A stretch of 64,000 bases of DNA, from positions 1 through 64,000 of the forward strand of contig CAKTPV010000004.1 of the NCBI GenBank assembly GCA_934591815.1, read 5' to 3'. The notes under the pieces are model-generated. The model did not search any database. It saw nothing but the letters and a program-made list of their open reading frames with translations, and was not told the DNA's origin. The translations under genes and the position numbers were made by a program. Shown one piece after another: positions 51,611 to 59,911 of the stretch. The DNA comes from an uncultured Oscillospiraceae bacterium (GTDB taxonomy: Bacteria; Bacillota; Clostridia; Oscillospirales; Oscillospiraceae). Position 1 is the first letter of the stretch; each line of letters opens with the position of its first letter.

Positions 51611-52381
51611 TCACAGATCTTGCTGGTGCATCCACACATCCATGACCAGACGGTGGGGAAGGAGCTTGGCAAGCCCGGCCTGGAACCGGGCGATGAATCC
51701 GTATTTGCACACGTCCCGCTTTCGCTTGGCGTCCCGCCATGTGCGGCGGACGATGTCGGCGGGGTCGTACATGGCCACGTACTTTTTCACCACCGGCGTC
51801 TCCCCGTCGGCCACGGCGCGGTCGAAAAAGGCGGTCTTTGTCCAGAAGGGGCACACCGCCATCACGGCGATGCCGCGGCTGCGCAGCTCCCGGTTCAGCG
51901 CACGGCTGAAGCTGAGGACGAACGCCTTGGTGGCGCCGTAAATGTTGATGTAGGGGATGGGCTGGAACGCGGCGACGGAGGCGATGTTGATGATCTGCCC
52001 GCCCTGCGGCATATAGGGGACGGTGAGCTGGCACATGGCCACCACCGCCTGACAGTTCAGGTCGGTCATGTTCAGGTTCACGTCCAGCGGTGTGTCCATC
52101 ACGGCGCGGAACTTACCGAAGCCGCTGGCGTTCAGCAGCAGCCCTACCTCCACCGGCTCTGCGGCCAGCGCCTCGGCATAGGCGGCGAAGCTGCGGCGGT
52201 CCGTCAGATCCAGCGCCAGCGGGCGGATGGGGAAGGGGACGGTCTTTCGCAGGGCCTCCAGCTCCGGGGCGCGGCGTGCGATGACCCACACCTCATCGAA
52301 CGTGCCGTATTGATCTACGGTTTCGGCAAAGCGCCGGCCCATACCGCTGGATGCGCCGGTGATGACAGCGATCTTCTTCAT
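51611..52381 (-). CDS. Short-chain dehydrogenase/reductase
   Basis: 256 residues. Rossmann loop TGASSGMGRRFA, NASG in LLLNASGFGKF, catalytic Ser in IINIASVAAFQP and YGATKAF (Tyr-x3-Lys). NADP-type oxidoreductase; substrate unknown. First gene of the unit that runs into feoAB, an uncommon partner. Confidence 0.85.
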   Translation of the reverse strand: MKKIAVITGASSGMGRRFAETVDQYGTFDEVWVIARRAPELEALRKTVPFPIRPLALDLTDRRSFAAYAEALAAEPVEVGLLLNASGFGKFRAVMDTPLDVNLNMTDLNCQAVVAMCQLTVPYMPQGGQIINIASVAAFQPIPYINIYGATKAFVLSFSRALNRELRSRGIAVMAVCPFWTKTAFFDRAVADGETPVVKKYVAMYDPADIVRRTWRDAKRKRDVCKYGFIARFQAGLAKLLPHRLVMDVWMHQQDL

Positions 52382-52413
52382 ATTTACCTCCGCAAATCCG
52401 ATTTATCGCGCCC

Positions 52414-52442
52414 ATTATAGCATTTGACGGGGGATAGGACAA
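52414..52442 (-). promoter_or_regulatory. Promoter of the SDR-feo operon
   Basis: TTGTCC, 17-base spacer, TATAAT on the minus strand. Confidence 0.65.
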
Positions 52443-52452
52443 GAAATAGTAT

Positions 52453-52492
52453 AAAAAAAGTCCACCGTAATTCCGGAAAAATTACGGTGGGC
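52453..52492 (-). terminator. Terminator of the former tRNA-Ser gene
   Basis: CCACCGTAATT / AATTACGGTGG stem followed by TTTTTTT on the minus strand, directly behind the tRNA 3' fragment. It marks this side as original chromosome. Confidence 0.75.
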
Positions 52493-52495
52493 TTT

Positions 52496-52554
52496 TGGCG
52501 GAGATGGAGAGATTCGAACTCTCGCGCGCTGTTTAGGCGCCTACCGCATTTCGA
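52496..52554 (-). pseudogene. 3' fragment of tRNA-Ser(CGA), attachment site of an integrated element
   Basis: Read on the minus strand it begins in the anticodon loop (TCGAAA), then the anticodon-stem 3' side TGCGG, the long variable arm GGCGCCTAAACAGCGC, a perfect T-arm GAGAG-TTCGAAT-CTCTC, acceptor strand CATCTCC, discriminator G and encoded CCA. The long variable arm and G discriminator identify serine. The 5' half (acceptor, D arm, anticodon-stem 5' side) is missing, and unrelated DNA lies there. This is what remains on the far side when a tyrosine-integrase element inserts at a tRNA 3' end. Confidence 0.85.
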
Positions 52555-52646
52555 GCCATTTGGAGAGGAAATCCAATGAAGATTGATGCGTTCCTCTCGT
52601 GACCCTTAAAACCGCAATCCACTCGCACTCACTACTCTGCACAAAA

Positions 52647-52663
52647 CGTAGAAAATGCGTAGA
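52647..52663. repeat. Phased repeat pair 1, possible integrase arm sites
   Basis: Two GTAGA units in the same orientation, 11 bp apart (starts 52648 and 52659). Confidence 0.5.
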
Positions 52664-52747
52664 TAGAGTCAAGTCTGCTGGACACAGCATAGTCTAAAAA
52701 GCACCAAATATCAAGGATTTCCGAGGACGGAAAGCCAAACGCTCCAC

Positions 52748-52762
52748 ACGATTTCGAATCGT
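52748..52762. repeat. Palindrome with a tRNA-Ser anticodon-arm look
   Basis: ACGATT-TCG-AATCGT. On the minus strand it contains TTCGAAAT, shared with the anticodon loop of the tRNA-Ser fragment. It could be a regulator site or a chance match. The rest of 52555-53024 has no gene that I can support. Confidence 0.35.
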
Positions 52763-52886
52763 ATGGACAAGGTGCTTTCGGGATAATATAGGTGCTTATA
52801 GGAAGGTCAAATCCCTGATATCACAACGATTCCAGGGCATACAGTATGTAGGGCTTGAGCCAGTAAAAGCATGAACTTCCCGCAAA

Positions 52887-52905
52887 GTGTAGAAAAAGTG
52901 TAGAA
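52887..52905. repeat. Phased repeat pair 2, possible integrase arm sites
   Basis: Two GTGTAGAA units, again 11 bp apart (GTAGA starts 52889 and 52900), same orientation as pair 1. Confidence 0.5.
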
Positions 52906-53024
52906 GTAAGAAGGACAAATAACCCTTTGAGTAACGATAGTTTCAGGCTCCCATATGGGAGCAAATGTGGTCGGTTGCCCGTCATTGACAAGTATATCAG
53001 CTCCCAAATGATAAGGAGAAGCAT

Positions 53025-53600
53025 ATGGCAACAGACTACACCTACCTATACGAAGAATACCCGGAGGTCATCAGCGCCGACCAGCTTTACCGAATTTGTC
53101 ATATCAGCAAGCGCAAAGCGAAATGGCTTCTGGAGCATGGATATATCCCCTGCGAGGACAGTGGAAAAAAGACCCGACGGTATAAAATCCGACTGAATGA
53201 CGTAATAGACTATCTCCGCACACTTGAAGCTGCACCGGATTTGGTTGCGACACCCGTGGGAGCATTCAATGTCAAGCGCAAGCAACTCAATCCGGTCGTT
53301 CAGATATGCCAAAAGGAGTTTCAACGGTTCCTCTACAATATATGGAGAGATGAAGCGGACATCCTACGAATCTCAGATGTGCAGGTATTGCTGGGGTATA
53401 GCGCTGGAACGATTAGGCAATGGATACTGCGAAAAGAGCTTCGTAGCACAAGGATTCCCTGTGGCATACAAGTAACTGCGAAGGAATGGCTGATTGACTT
53501 TACCGTAAGATATACCATCAAAAATCCCTCTCACCTATCAATAACACATAGGAAACTGGTAGAACAGCATTTCTGCGATTGCTCTCAAAAATGCAATTAG
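53025..53600 (+). CDS. Double helix-turn-helix, excisionase-like DNA-binding protein
   Basis: 191 residues with two MerR/excisionase-type domains: residues about 15-65 (SADQLYRICHISKRKAKWLL, then RRYKIRLNDVIDYL) and about 112-160 (RISDVQVLLGYSAGTIRQWI). Base composition is clearly more AT-rich than the chromosome. It is the first gene inside the tRNA-Ser element, close to the attachment site, so a role in excision or in control of the element is likely. AAGGAG precedes the ATG. Confidence 0.7.
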   Translation: MATDYTYLYEEYPEVISADQLYRICHISKRKAKWLLEHGYIPCEDSGKKTRRYKIRLNDVIDYLRTLEAAPDLVATPVGAFNVKRKQLNPVVQICQKEFQRFLYNIWRDEADILRISDVQVLLGYSAGTIRQWILRKELRSTRIPCGIQVTAKEWLIDFTVRYTIKNPSHLSITHRKLVEQHFCDCSQKCN

Positions 53601-53653
53601 AAGCACACCCTCATTGCAAGCTGTCATACAAAAAAATAGTATTCCAAGCTACA

Positions 53654-53687
53654 GACCGGAGTTTTATACTTCGGCCTCATTTTTTTA
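53654..53687 (+). terminator. Terminator after the excisionase-like gene
   Basis: GACCGGAGT / ACTTCGGCC stem and ATTTTTTT. Its stem resembles the one at 54414. Confidence 0.6.
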
Positions 53688-53706
53688 CAACAGGAGGATC
53701 GCTCAC

Positions 53707-54399
53707 ATGGACACCCAAAACACAAGCCGTCAGCTTCGCTACCTCGAAGAAGTCCGTATTCCCCTGCACCGTGCAGGCTTTGAAACTCTGCCGGTGGAGG
53801 GAGAGCAGTTGCCTGTCCTTTGGAACGGCGCGCCCCTCTGCCGAATCACCGGCAAGGGCAGCGTGTTCTATCGGCGGGAGGATGCGGACACGTCCCAGGC
53901 AGAGGATGCCCTATATCGCGTCGAGGACATCGCCGCGAAAACGCTGGAGTATATGACCGCTATGGAAGCCGCCCCGCAGCTCAAAGCCAGCGGGCTGGAT
54001 GGCGACTACCGTATCCTCGCTGACTTTGGCGGCACGGTGCTGGCAGGTTCTCCGAGCAAATACGGCGTTCAATTCGTTACATGGAATTGGGACTATGACC
54101 GCACGGGTGTGGTACACGGACACTACTTCATGGAGAACTACGATGGCGCCAAGCAGGACTTCGCCACACGCTCCGGGCTTATCCAAAAGGAACAGCTTTT
54201 CAGCCCGGAGCAGCTGACCGAGATATTCCGCTGCTGCGCCGATTCCGTGGATGAGGACTTCTTTGAGCTTACGGATACGCAGGAAGAAATGATCCGCGGA
54301 ATCCAGCAGCAGATCAGGGTGTGCGTGCCGGATCTGGACGAGCGCGTCCGTCAGCAGGAGGAAGCATTGGAACGAGCCTCGCAGGAGCAGACAATGTAA
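53707..54399 (+). CDS. Element-borne protein of unknown function
   Basis: 230 residues, acidic, start after GGAGG. The middle (RILADFGGTVLAGSPSKYGV, then VTWNWDYDRTGVVHGHYFME) and the C-terminal FSPEQLTEIFRCCADSVDED have a fixed look seen in accessory regions of clostridial conjugative elements, but I cannot attach a named domain. Predicted soluble, with a helical C-terminus. It forms its own unit between two terminators. Confidence 0.6.
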   Translation: MDTQNTSRQLRYLEEVRIPLHRAGFETLPVEGEQLPVLWNGAPLCRITGKGSVFYRREDADTSQAEDALYRVEDIAAKTLEYMTAMEAAPQLKASGLDGDYRILADFGGTVLAGSPSKYGVQFVTWNWDYDRTGVVHGHYFMENYDGAKQDFATRSGLIQKEQLFSPEQLTEIFRCCADSVDEDFFELTDTQEEMIRGIQQQIRVCVPDLDERVRQQEEALERASQEQTM

Positions 54400-54413
54400 T
54401 ACGGCATGGCATG

Positions 54414-54450
54414 GGCCGGAGTTTTAGCAATAAGACTCCGGCCTTTTTTA
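54414..54450 (+). terminator. Terminator after the unknown gene at 53707
   Basis: GGCCGGAGT / GACTCCGGCC stem, then TTTTTTT. Confidence 0.85.
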
Positions 54451-54473
54451 TTTCCAGAAAGGAGAGGGATTAT

Positions 54474-55169
54474 TTGACGCGATACTTTATGAAGTTCACA
54501 CCCCTGTTCGCCGCAGAGGTGCAGATGATGACGCCACCCCGTCATCAGCCTCGCAGAAGCGGACGCATCCACAGCAGCTTTCGCTACAGTGCCGACGATG
54601 TACGCTGCAAAGACTGCACGAGATATGACAGCGGACACCCCTGTCACCTGAATGAGTGCGTCTGTCTGGAGGAGCGCATCGAGGCCGGCGTGGTGGAGCT
54701 GAACGCTCTGGCGCGGGAGTGCTTCGGCGGGAGGATGTTCCGCCCGCTGCAAAGACGGCTGCGAGATGAGCTGAACCGGCAGTCCTTTCGCTTCTTCCTC
54801 GGTGATGCCCACAGAGAACGATGGACGCATTGGAAAAACCGCTGCTACGGTATGTCCGAGCGCAATGCAGCTGCGCTGTTTCTGCTTACCGCCGATGAGG
54901 AGCTTTGGCAAAGAGTCCTCTGGCATTTCGACAGCAGCGGCTTCGACTTCCCCGCCATCCGCCTCTCCGGTATTCACCCGGAGCTGTACAGCATTTATCA
55001 GGCGGCGAAGACCATTTCCGTTGGCGGTGACAACATCGTGATAGAAGACCTTGCTTTTTCCGAGCTGGTCAGCGACAGAGCCTTCCGGCTCATCCTCGGA
55101 GCACTCCTGCTGTGCAGGTATGGCGAGGTGGTCTTAAATCTGGAAAGAAAAACGGAGGAGATAACATGA
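54474..55169 (+). CDS. Cys-containing element protein of unknown function
   Basis: 231 residues from a TTG start, chosen because GGAGAGGG lies 9 bases before it; an ATG five codons later is too far from it. A Cys cluster CKDCTRYDSGHPCHLNECVC at about 44-63 may bind zinc. The rest is mixed helical. No family recognised. Stop overlaps the next start (ATGA), so it opens the long operon of ArdA-like genes. Confidence 0.6.
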   Translation: MTRYFMKFTPLFAAEVQMMTPPRHQPRRSGRIHSSFRYSADDVRCKDCTRYDSGHPCHLNECVCLEERIEAGVVELNALARECFGGRMFRPLQRRLRDELNRQSFRFFLGDAHRERWTHWKNRCYGMSERNAAALFLLTADEELWQRVLWHFDSSGFDFPAIRLSGIHPELYSIYQAAKTISVGGDNIVIEDLAFSELVSDRAFRLILGALLLCRYGEVVLNLERKTEEIT

Positions 55170-56353
55170 TGATTCAAGCGGTTCTCAGTAACCCCAGCCA
55201 CCCGGAATATGGTGTGGCAACTATTCCGTTCCCCATTCCGCATGACCAGTACGCGCACTGCCTGGAGCTGCTGGCGGCGTTGGAGATCGCCGACGCGGTC
55301 AAGGCGGACTGCAAGGTGGAAAAGATCGACAGCTTCTATACTGTCCTCAAGCGCACGGAGATGCTCACGGTCAATGTGGAGGAGCTGAACTACCTTGCCA
55401 AACGGCTGGACAGCTTCGATACCGGCGAGGCCGCGCAGTTTCAGGCGATGGCACACAAGCTGGAGCTTTTTGAGCTGAAGGATCTCATCAACCTGTCCTT
55501 CTGCTGCCAGCAGGCCACGGTCATTACCGACTTTTCCGACCTCGCCGCTGTTGGCCGTAACCACTACATGAACCTGCACGGAGGATGTGCCAAGACAGAG
55601 GAATTGAATGCGCTGGATGGCGAGGAAACCGCGCGGCGGCTCATCGAAAGCGGCAGCGGCACGATCACCCCCTACGGCGTGGTCTACGACAACGGCATGA
55701 AGTTAGAGCAGATCTACGATGGCCGGTTCTTCCCTTGCTATTACTATGAGCCGAACGCCATCACCATTGCGGTGACCTCCAAAGCCGAGCTGGAGGACAC
55801 AGAACACATCACATGGCTGTTCCTCCCCATGGTGCGGGAGGAGATCGACCGCGCCCTCCTTCGCGGGGGCATCACAGATCCCGCCGATGTCCGCCTGCGG
55901 CTGGAGGACAGCCAGCTTCCCAACGAGGTGGATGTCCTGTTGGATATGGAGTACGAAACCCTCTCCGACCTCAACGAACTGGCAGCGGCAACGGATGGGT
56001 TGTCAAAAGCGGATATGGAAAAGCTGGGCGCTGTGGTCATGCTGGCAGAGCCAAAGTCCGCGGCACAGATCAAAAACCTTGCGGAAAGCCTCGACCTCTT
56101 TGACTTCGCCCCCGGCGCGCATACGCCGGAGGAATACGGCAAGTACATGATCCGCCAGTCCGGTCATTTCGAGTATGACGAAAACCTCGACGCTTTTTAT
56201 GACTATGAAAAGTACGGCACGGAGCGCATGAACGCGGAAGACGGGATGTTCACCGACCGGGGTTACATCGCGTACAAGGGCTATTACAGCATGGAGGAAG
56301 TGATGAACGGAAGCCAGAGCAGTCGCATGGAGATGGGAGGTTTTTCACGATGA
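55166..56353 (+). CDS. Tandem ArdA-like anti-restriction protein 1
   Basis: 395 residues, strongly acidic. Two modules of about 190 residues each show the ArdA pattern ELNxLA followed later by a YxxYG/acidic C-terminal signature: first EELNYLAKRLDSFDTGEAAQ, second LNELAAATDGLSKADMEKLG ending in AFYDYEKYGTERMNAEDGMF. ArdA proteins mimic bent B-DNA and block type I restriction enzymes, usually to protect incoming conjugative DNA. The duplication within one chain is unusual; activity is inferred only. Starts with ATGATG after GGAGG; overlaps both neighbours by 4 bases. Confidence 0.65.
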   Translation: MMIQAVLSNPSHPEYGVATIPFPIPHDQYAHCLELLAALEIADAVKADCKVEKIDSFYTVLKRTEMLTVNVEELNYLAKRLDSFDTGEAAQFQAMAHKLELFELKDLINLSFCCQQATVITDFSDLAAVGRNHYMNLHGGCAKTEELNALDGEETARRLIESGSGTITPYGVVYDNGMKLEQIYDGRFFPCYYYEPNAITIAVTSKAELEDTEHITWLFLPMVREEIDRALLRGGITDPADVRLRLEDSQLPNEVDVLLDMEYETLSDLNELAAATDGLSKADMEKLGAVVMLAEPKSAAQIKNLAESLDLFDFAPGAHTPEEYGKYMIRQSGHFEYDENLDAFYDYEKYGTERMNAEDGMFTDRGYIAYKGYYSMEEVMNGSQSSRMEMGGFSR

Positions 56354-57489
56354 TTCTTTATCTGACTCACGGCAATGGCGAGGAAAGCATCCCGCTGGAA
56401 TTGCCCGCAGCCTCTTCTCAGGTGGAGGAGATCGACATTCGGCTGGACGATATCTGTTCAGGAGAAGGAAATTTCCGCATTTTAGATGTAAAGAGCTCTG
56501 TAAAGGGACTCTGGCAGTTTATCCGAAGCGCAGACCTTCTTGGCCCGGAAGACTTGGAAAAGCTGAATCGGCTCTCAAGGCAGATCGACACAATGAGCGA
56601 AAAGGAGCATCAGATATTTGCCGGCGCACTGTTGGGTGAATGTATCAGCAATCTCAACGATGTGCTGCAAACGGTTGGACGCATCGGGCAGTACGGAATG
56701 ATCCCGGAGGTGACCTGTGACCGGGAACTTGGCTGGTATTTGGTGGAGCATGGCAAAATCGACTGCCCGGAGCATCTCAAGCCGTATTTGGACTATGTTG
56801 GCATCGGCGCGGAGTTTTACAGCAATTGCGGCGGCGCGTACACCTTGGATGGGTATGTAGTTCGAAAAGAACATCTGTCGGACCATTCCCAAGTGCCGGA
56901 GCCTTGGCGCAATGAAAATCGGGATGAAATGCTCCGCATGACGCTGCGTGTTGAGGGAAAGCCGGACTACACCCTCGTCCTCCCCGCTGATGAGGAGTAC
57001 CTGGACGCGGTGAAGGCTTACCTCGATATTGATGTTTTCGCGGATGCCATGCTCTGTGATATTCACTTCAAGGTACCGTACATTGGGGAACTGATCCGTG
57101 ACACGGATTGCCCCGCCGTGGAGGATTACAACGATTTTGCCGAAGCCTTGGAGGACATCTGGCAGAAGGACGGGATGCTCCTGACCTACGCCGCCGTGCT
57201 GGAGGCAGAGAAACCGGAAACCCTGCACCGTGCCTACGAGCTCCTGCAAGATTTGGATAACTATCAGCGCATCACGGAGGATGCCTACGGTTACGGTCAG
57301 CAGCGATTGCAGGAAACGCTGGGGCTGGATGATGAGGCCATCTATGAGCTGGACGGCTACATGGATTTTGAGAAATACGGTCAGGACTGCATGGAAAACG
57401 ACTGCGTGACAAAAACAGAGTTCGGACTGCTGCGCCGCTTGGACCCGCCCTTTCCGGAGCAGACGCAGGGGCAGCAAATGTTTCAGTAG
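56350..57489 (+). CDS. Tandem ArdA-like anti-restriction protein 2
   Basis: 379 residues, acidic. First module: EKLNRLSRQIDTMSEKEHQI through HLKPYLDYVGIGAEFYSNCG; second module: EDYNDFAEALEDIWQKDGML through DGYMDFEKYGQDCMENDCVT. The D-F/Y-E-K-Y-G ending matches that of the preceding gene. Start overlaps its stop (ATGA). Same inferred role, or a partner with a different DNA-enzyme target. Confidence 0.6.
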   Translation: MILYLTHGNGEESIPLELPAASSQVEEIDIRLDDICSGEGNFRILDVKSSVKGLWQFIRSADLLGPEDLEKLNRLSRQIDTMSEKEHQIFAGALLGECISNLNDVLQTVGRIGQYGMIPEVTCDRELGWYLVEHGKIDCPEHLKPYLDYVGIGAEFYSNCGGAYTLDGYVVRKEHLSDHSQVPEPWRNENRDEMLRMTLRVEGKPDYTLVLPADEEYLDAVKAYLDIDVFADAMLCDIHFKVPYIGELIRDTDCPAVEDYNDFAEALEDIWQKDGMLLTYAAVLEAEKPETLHRAYELLQDLDNYQRITEDAYGYGQQRLQETLGLDDEAIYELDGYMDFEKYGQDCMENDCVTKTEFGLLRRLDPPFPEQTQGQQMFQ

Positions 57490-57545
57490 ACTTTGCGTCA
57501 AATGTGTAGTATGTTTGCCGTTACCAAGAAAGGAAGGAACACCAA

Positions 57546-58568
57546 ATGGCTGTAAACGCAAGAACAGAGGAATTCCAACACATTGAAGTATTTGATAAGC
57601 CCGCGCTGTTCACCAACGGACGTATTGCCCGTGATACCGTACCGAAGGGCTGGTACTGCTATGACATTCGCGGCTCTGACGATGATCCCGGTGAGCTGTG
57701 CTACATGGAAGAAAATGTTGTGGTCAACCACGCAGGCTCGGTGCTGATGCCGGAAAAGCTGGCGATGCCTAAGTCCGGACGGCTGGATGTGCGGGATGAG
57801 CTCGGTTTTCTCGATGAAGGCAACATGACGCTCCGCGAGTTCTGCGAGGCGCATCAGATCCCGCATCCTACAGAGGAGAAAAAATTTCATATCCGACCTG
57901 CCCGCCCGGAGGAGGCGGGCTTATTTTATACCCCGCACCCAGAAGAAGATAAGCGGCTGGGTACCGTTGGCCATGTCCGCATGGACTTCGGGCGCAGCGG
58001 CAACGAGTTCTGGCATACATGGTGGCCCCGCGGCCCGGAGGAGCTGAACAGCCCTGTGTTCAAAGCGGAGCTGCAAGAGGTCGTGGACACGCTGCGGGAG
58101 AGTGTGCTGAAAAACCGCTTCGCTATGGAGCGTTTCTGTTATGCCCGCGGTGGCAAAATCAGCGGTGGCTGGACACAAAACTACGGTTACATCGTGGAAA
58201 CGGAGCATTACCGCTACTGCCTGCGCTGTAATCCGTCTCCTGGTGACTATAACGGGTATCTAACAGCCTATGATCTGGATATCCAGCGGCAGAACATGGC
58301 GCTGGACAAGCCCCTGGTGGGCCGCGTCACCTATGCCAATGGCGATGCACAGGAGTTTACCGACGCCGAAGCCTTTCTCGAGTGCGTGCGGGAGGAACTT
58401 CCGTATCGCCCCACCACAGGCTTCCGTTACGAGGTGCTGACCGACGATCCCAACCTCCGCAAGCAGGTGGATGACATGATCTTCGACTTCTACGGCGAGG
58501 AAGCCCCTTGCCGGCAGGAGGATCACGAGCCTCGGTCCGAGCAGGGCATGACCTTCGGTGGAATGTAA
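57546..58568 (+). CDS. LPD28-like domain protein
   Basis: 340 residues. N-terminal 80 residues (EVFDKPALFTNGRIARDTVP, KGWYCYDIRGSDDDPGELCY, NVVVNHAGSVLM) match the LPD28-type domain found in large polyvalent and conjugative-element proteins. The C-terminal two thirds are not assigned. Domain name is from memory of the family pattern. Its stop overlaps the next start (TAATG). Confidence 0.65.
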   Translation: MAVNARTEEFQHIEVFDKPALFTNGRIARDTVPKGWYCYDIRGSDDDPGELCYMEENVVVNHAGSVLMPEKLAMPKSGRLDVRDELGFLDEGNMTLREFCEAHQIPHPTEEKKFHIRPARPEEAGLFYTPHPEEDKRLGTVGHVRMDFGRSGNEFWHTWWPRGPEELNSPVFKAELQEVVDTLRESVLKNRFAMERFCYARGGKISGGWTQNYGYIVETEHYRYCLRCNPSPGDYNGYLTAYDLDIQRQNMALDKPLVGRVTYANGDAQEFTDAEAFLECVREELPYRPTTGFRYEVLTDDPNLRKQVDDMIFDFYGEEAPCRQEDHEPRSEQGMTFGGM

Positions 58569-59911
58569 TGGACGCTTCAAAAAAGCAGCGAGAGCCGGTC
58601 ACTTTCAAGAGCCTTGCTGAGCTGAAGCGGTTCATACGACCCGGTGTGGAGTTTAAGACCGTCAGCCATGCCAATCACGCGGATATGGTGGGGCTGACCC
58701 GTGTGGTGACCACGGTGCAGACGGTGGGCTTCTATTCCAAGATCAAGGATCAGCCGGAGCATCCCTTCTCCACCTGCAACCACGGCAAGGGCTTCTACAC
58801 CGATTTTGGGAAAGCCGGCAATTACATCTTTGATGGTACGACGGTCAAGGTGAAGGATGCCCGAAAGCAAGATCGCGGCGTGATCTACGAGCTGGAGTTT
58901 TACGACAGAGAGCAAAACATGGAGGAAACGATGATGGACAGAAAAATGGTGAATTTTATCAAGGAGCAGTATCCCCCCGGCACCCGCATCCGGCTTAATT
59001 CGATGAAGGACCCTTATCATCCCATTCTTCCCGGCACGGAGGGCGAAGTAGACTTTGTGGACGATGGGGGGCAAATTTTCATGAAGTGGAACAATGGCCG
59101 CACGCTGCCGCTCGCCCCTGGTAAGGACAGCTTCACCGTGCTGCCGCCCAAGCTGTCCACCCTCAAGCTGTATATGCCCCTGACCGCCGATCTCTACGAG
59201 CGGAACGAGTACGGCGAACTCGATGACAGCAGCACATTGCTGGAGGGCCGTGAGCTGCGCGGCTATCAGGATCAGATCACGGCGGCGCTGGTGAAAAACC
59301 GGATGCCGGAGGAGACCGAGCGAGGTCTCATGCATTGGTATGATGAAGCCGACAGCGTTGACCGCAAGGTACGCTCCGCCGTCTTCACCGTGGAGAAGCG
59401 TGACCGGCAGCTCTGGGGCGTGGCGGAATGCCGTGTCGCCGGGGAATTATCCGACACAGAGCTGGAAACCTTAAAGGAATATCTCACTGGGCAGGCTTCG
59501 GACGGCTGGGGCGAGGGCTTTGAGCAGCGGGAGATTTCCGTGGATGACGGCGGTGAATTGTATGTCCACTTTTGGAACTCGGACGAGTGGAGCATCCAGA
59601 CGGAGCAGGAGCTTTTCTCCCCCAAGCTGGCGGATGGACTGCCGGAGCTGTGCTTCTCCACGCTCCCCGGCACCGGCGAGCTCATCTGCATCAAGCGCGG
59701 CGAGAGCGGCTACTATCCCAGCGATTGGAACACGAACGATCCCACGCAGAACCGTGAATTGGCAGATTACAACAACGAACGCCTCGGCGTGACGCAGGAG
59801 CAGCGGTTGGCAATGGAGTGTGGCAGTATGCACGGCTGGGGCGTTCCCGGCGCTGACCCGAAAACCTATGAGCGGGGCGGGATGAAAATGGGAGGGATGA
59901 CCCTTGGGTAA
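58568..59911 (+). CDS. Mosaic protein with central DUF4314-like domain
   Basis: 447 residues in three parts. 1-115 is an element-type domain (VEFKTVSHANHADMVGLTRV). About 125-195 matches DUF4314 (IKEQYPPGTRIRLNSMKDPY, GTEGEVDFVDDGGQIFMKWN). 198-447 is a larger acidic region (LKLYMPLTADLYERNEYGEL; GGELYVHFWNSDEWS) that I cannot name surely. Typical accessory-gene build-up of clostridial integrative elements; no enzymatic motif. TAATG overlap with the previous gene. Confidence 0.65.
   Translation: MDASKKQREPVTFKSLAELKRFIRPGVEFKTVSHANHADMVGLTRVVTTVQTVGFYSKIKDQPEHPFSTCNHGKGFYTDFGKAGNYIFDGTTVKVKDARKQDRGVIYELEFYDREQNMEETMMDRKMVNFIKEQYPPGTRIRLNSMKDPYHPILPGTEGEVDFVDDGGQIFMKWNNGRTLPLAPGKDSFTVLPPKLSTLKLYMPLTADLYERNEYGELDDSSTLLEGRELRGYQDQITAALVKNRMPEETERGLMHWYDEADSVDRKVRSAVFTVEKRDRQLWGVAECRVAGELSDTELETLKEYLTGQASDGWGEGFEQREISVDDGGELYVHFWNSDEWSIQTEQELFSPKLADGLPELCFSTLPGTGELICIKRGESGYYPSDWNTNDPTQNRELADYNNERLGVTQEQRLAMECGSMHGWGVPGADPKTYERGGMKMGGMTLG

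Noticed and set aside
52496..52620. Complete tRNA gene or tmRNA
   Set aside because: The 5' acceptor strand (GGAGATG), D arm and anticodon-stem 5' side are absent in the 100 bases upstream, so only a fragment is supported.
57490..57545. Gene or terminator in the 56-base gap of the ArdA-like operon
   Set aside because: Only a spacer with AAGGAAGGA as ribosome site for the next gene; no hairpin.
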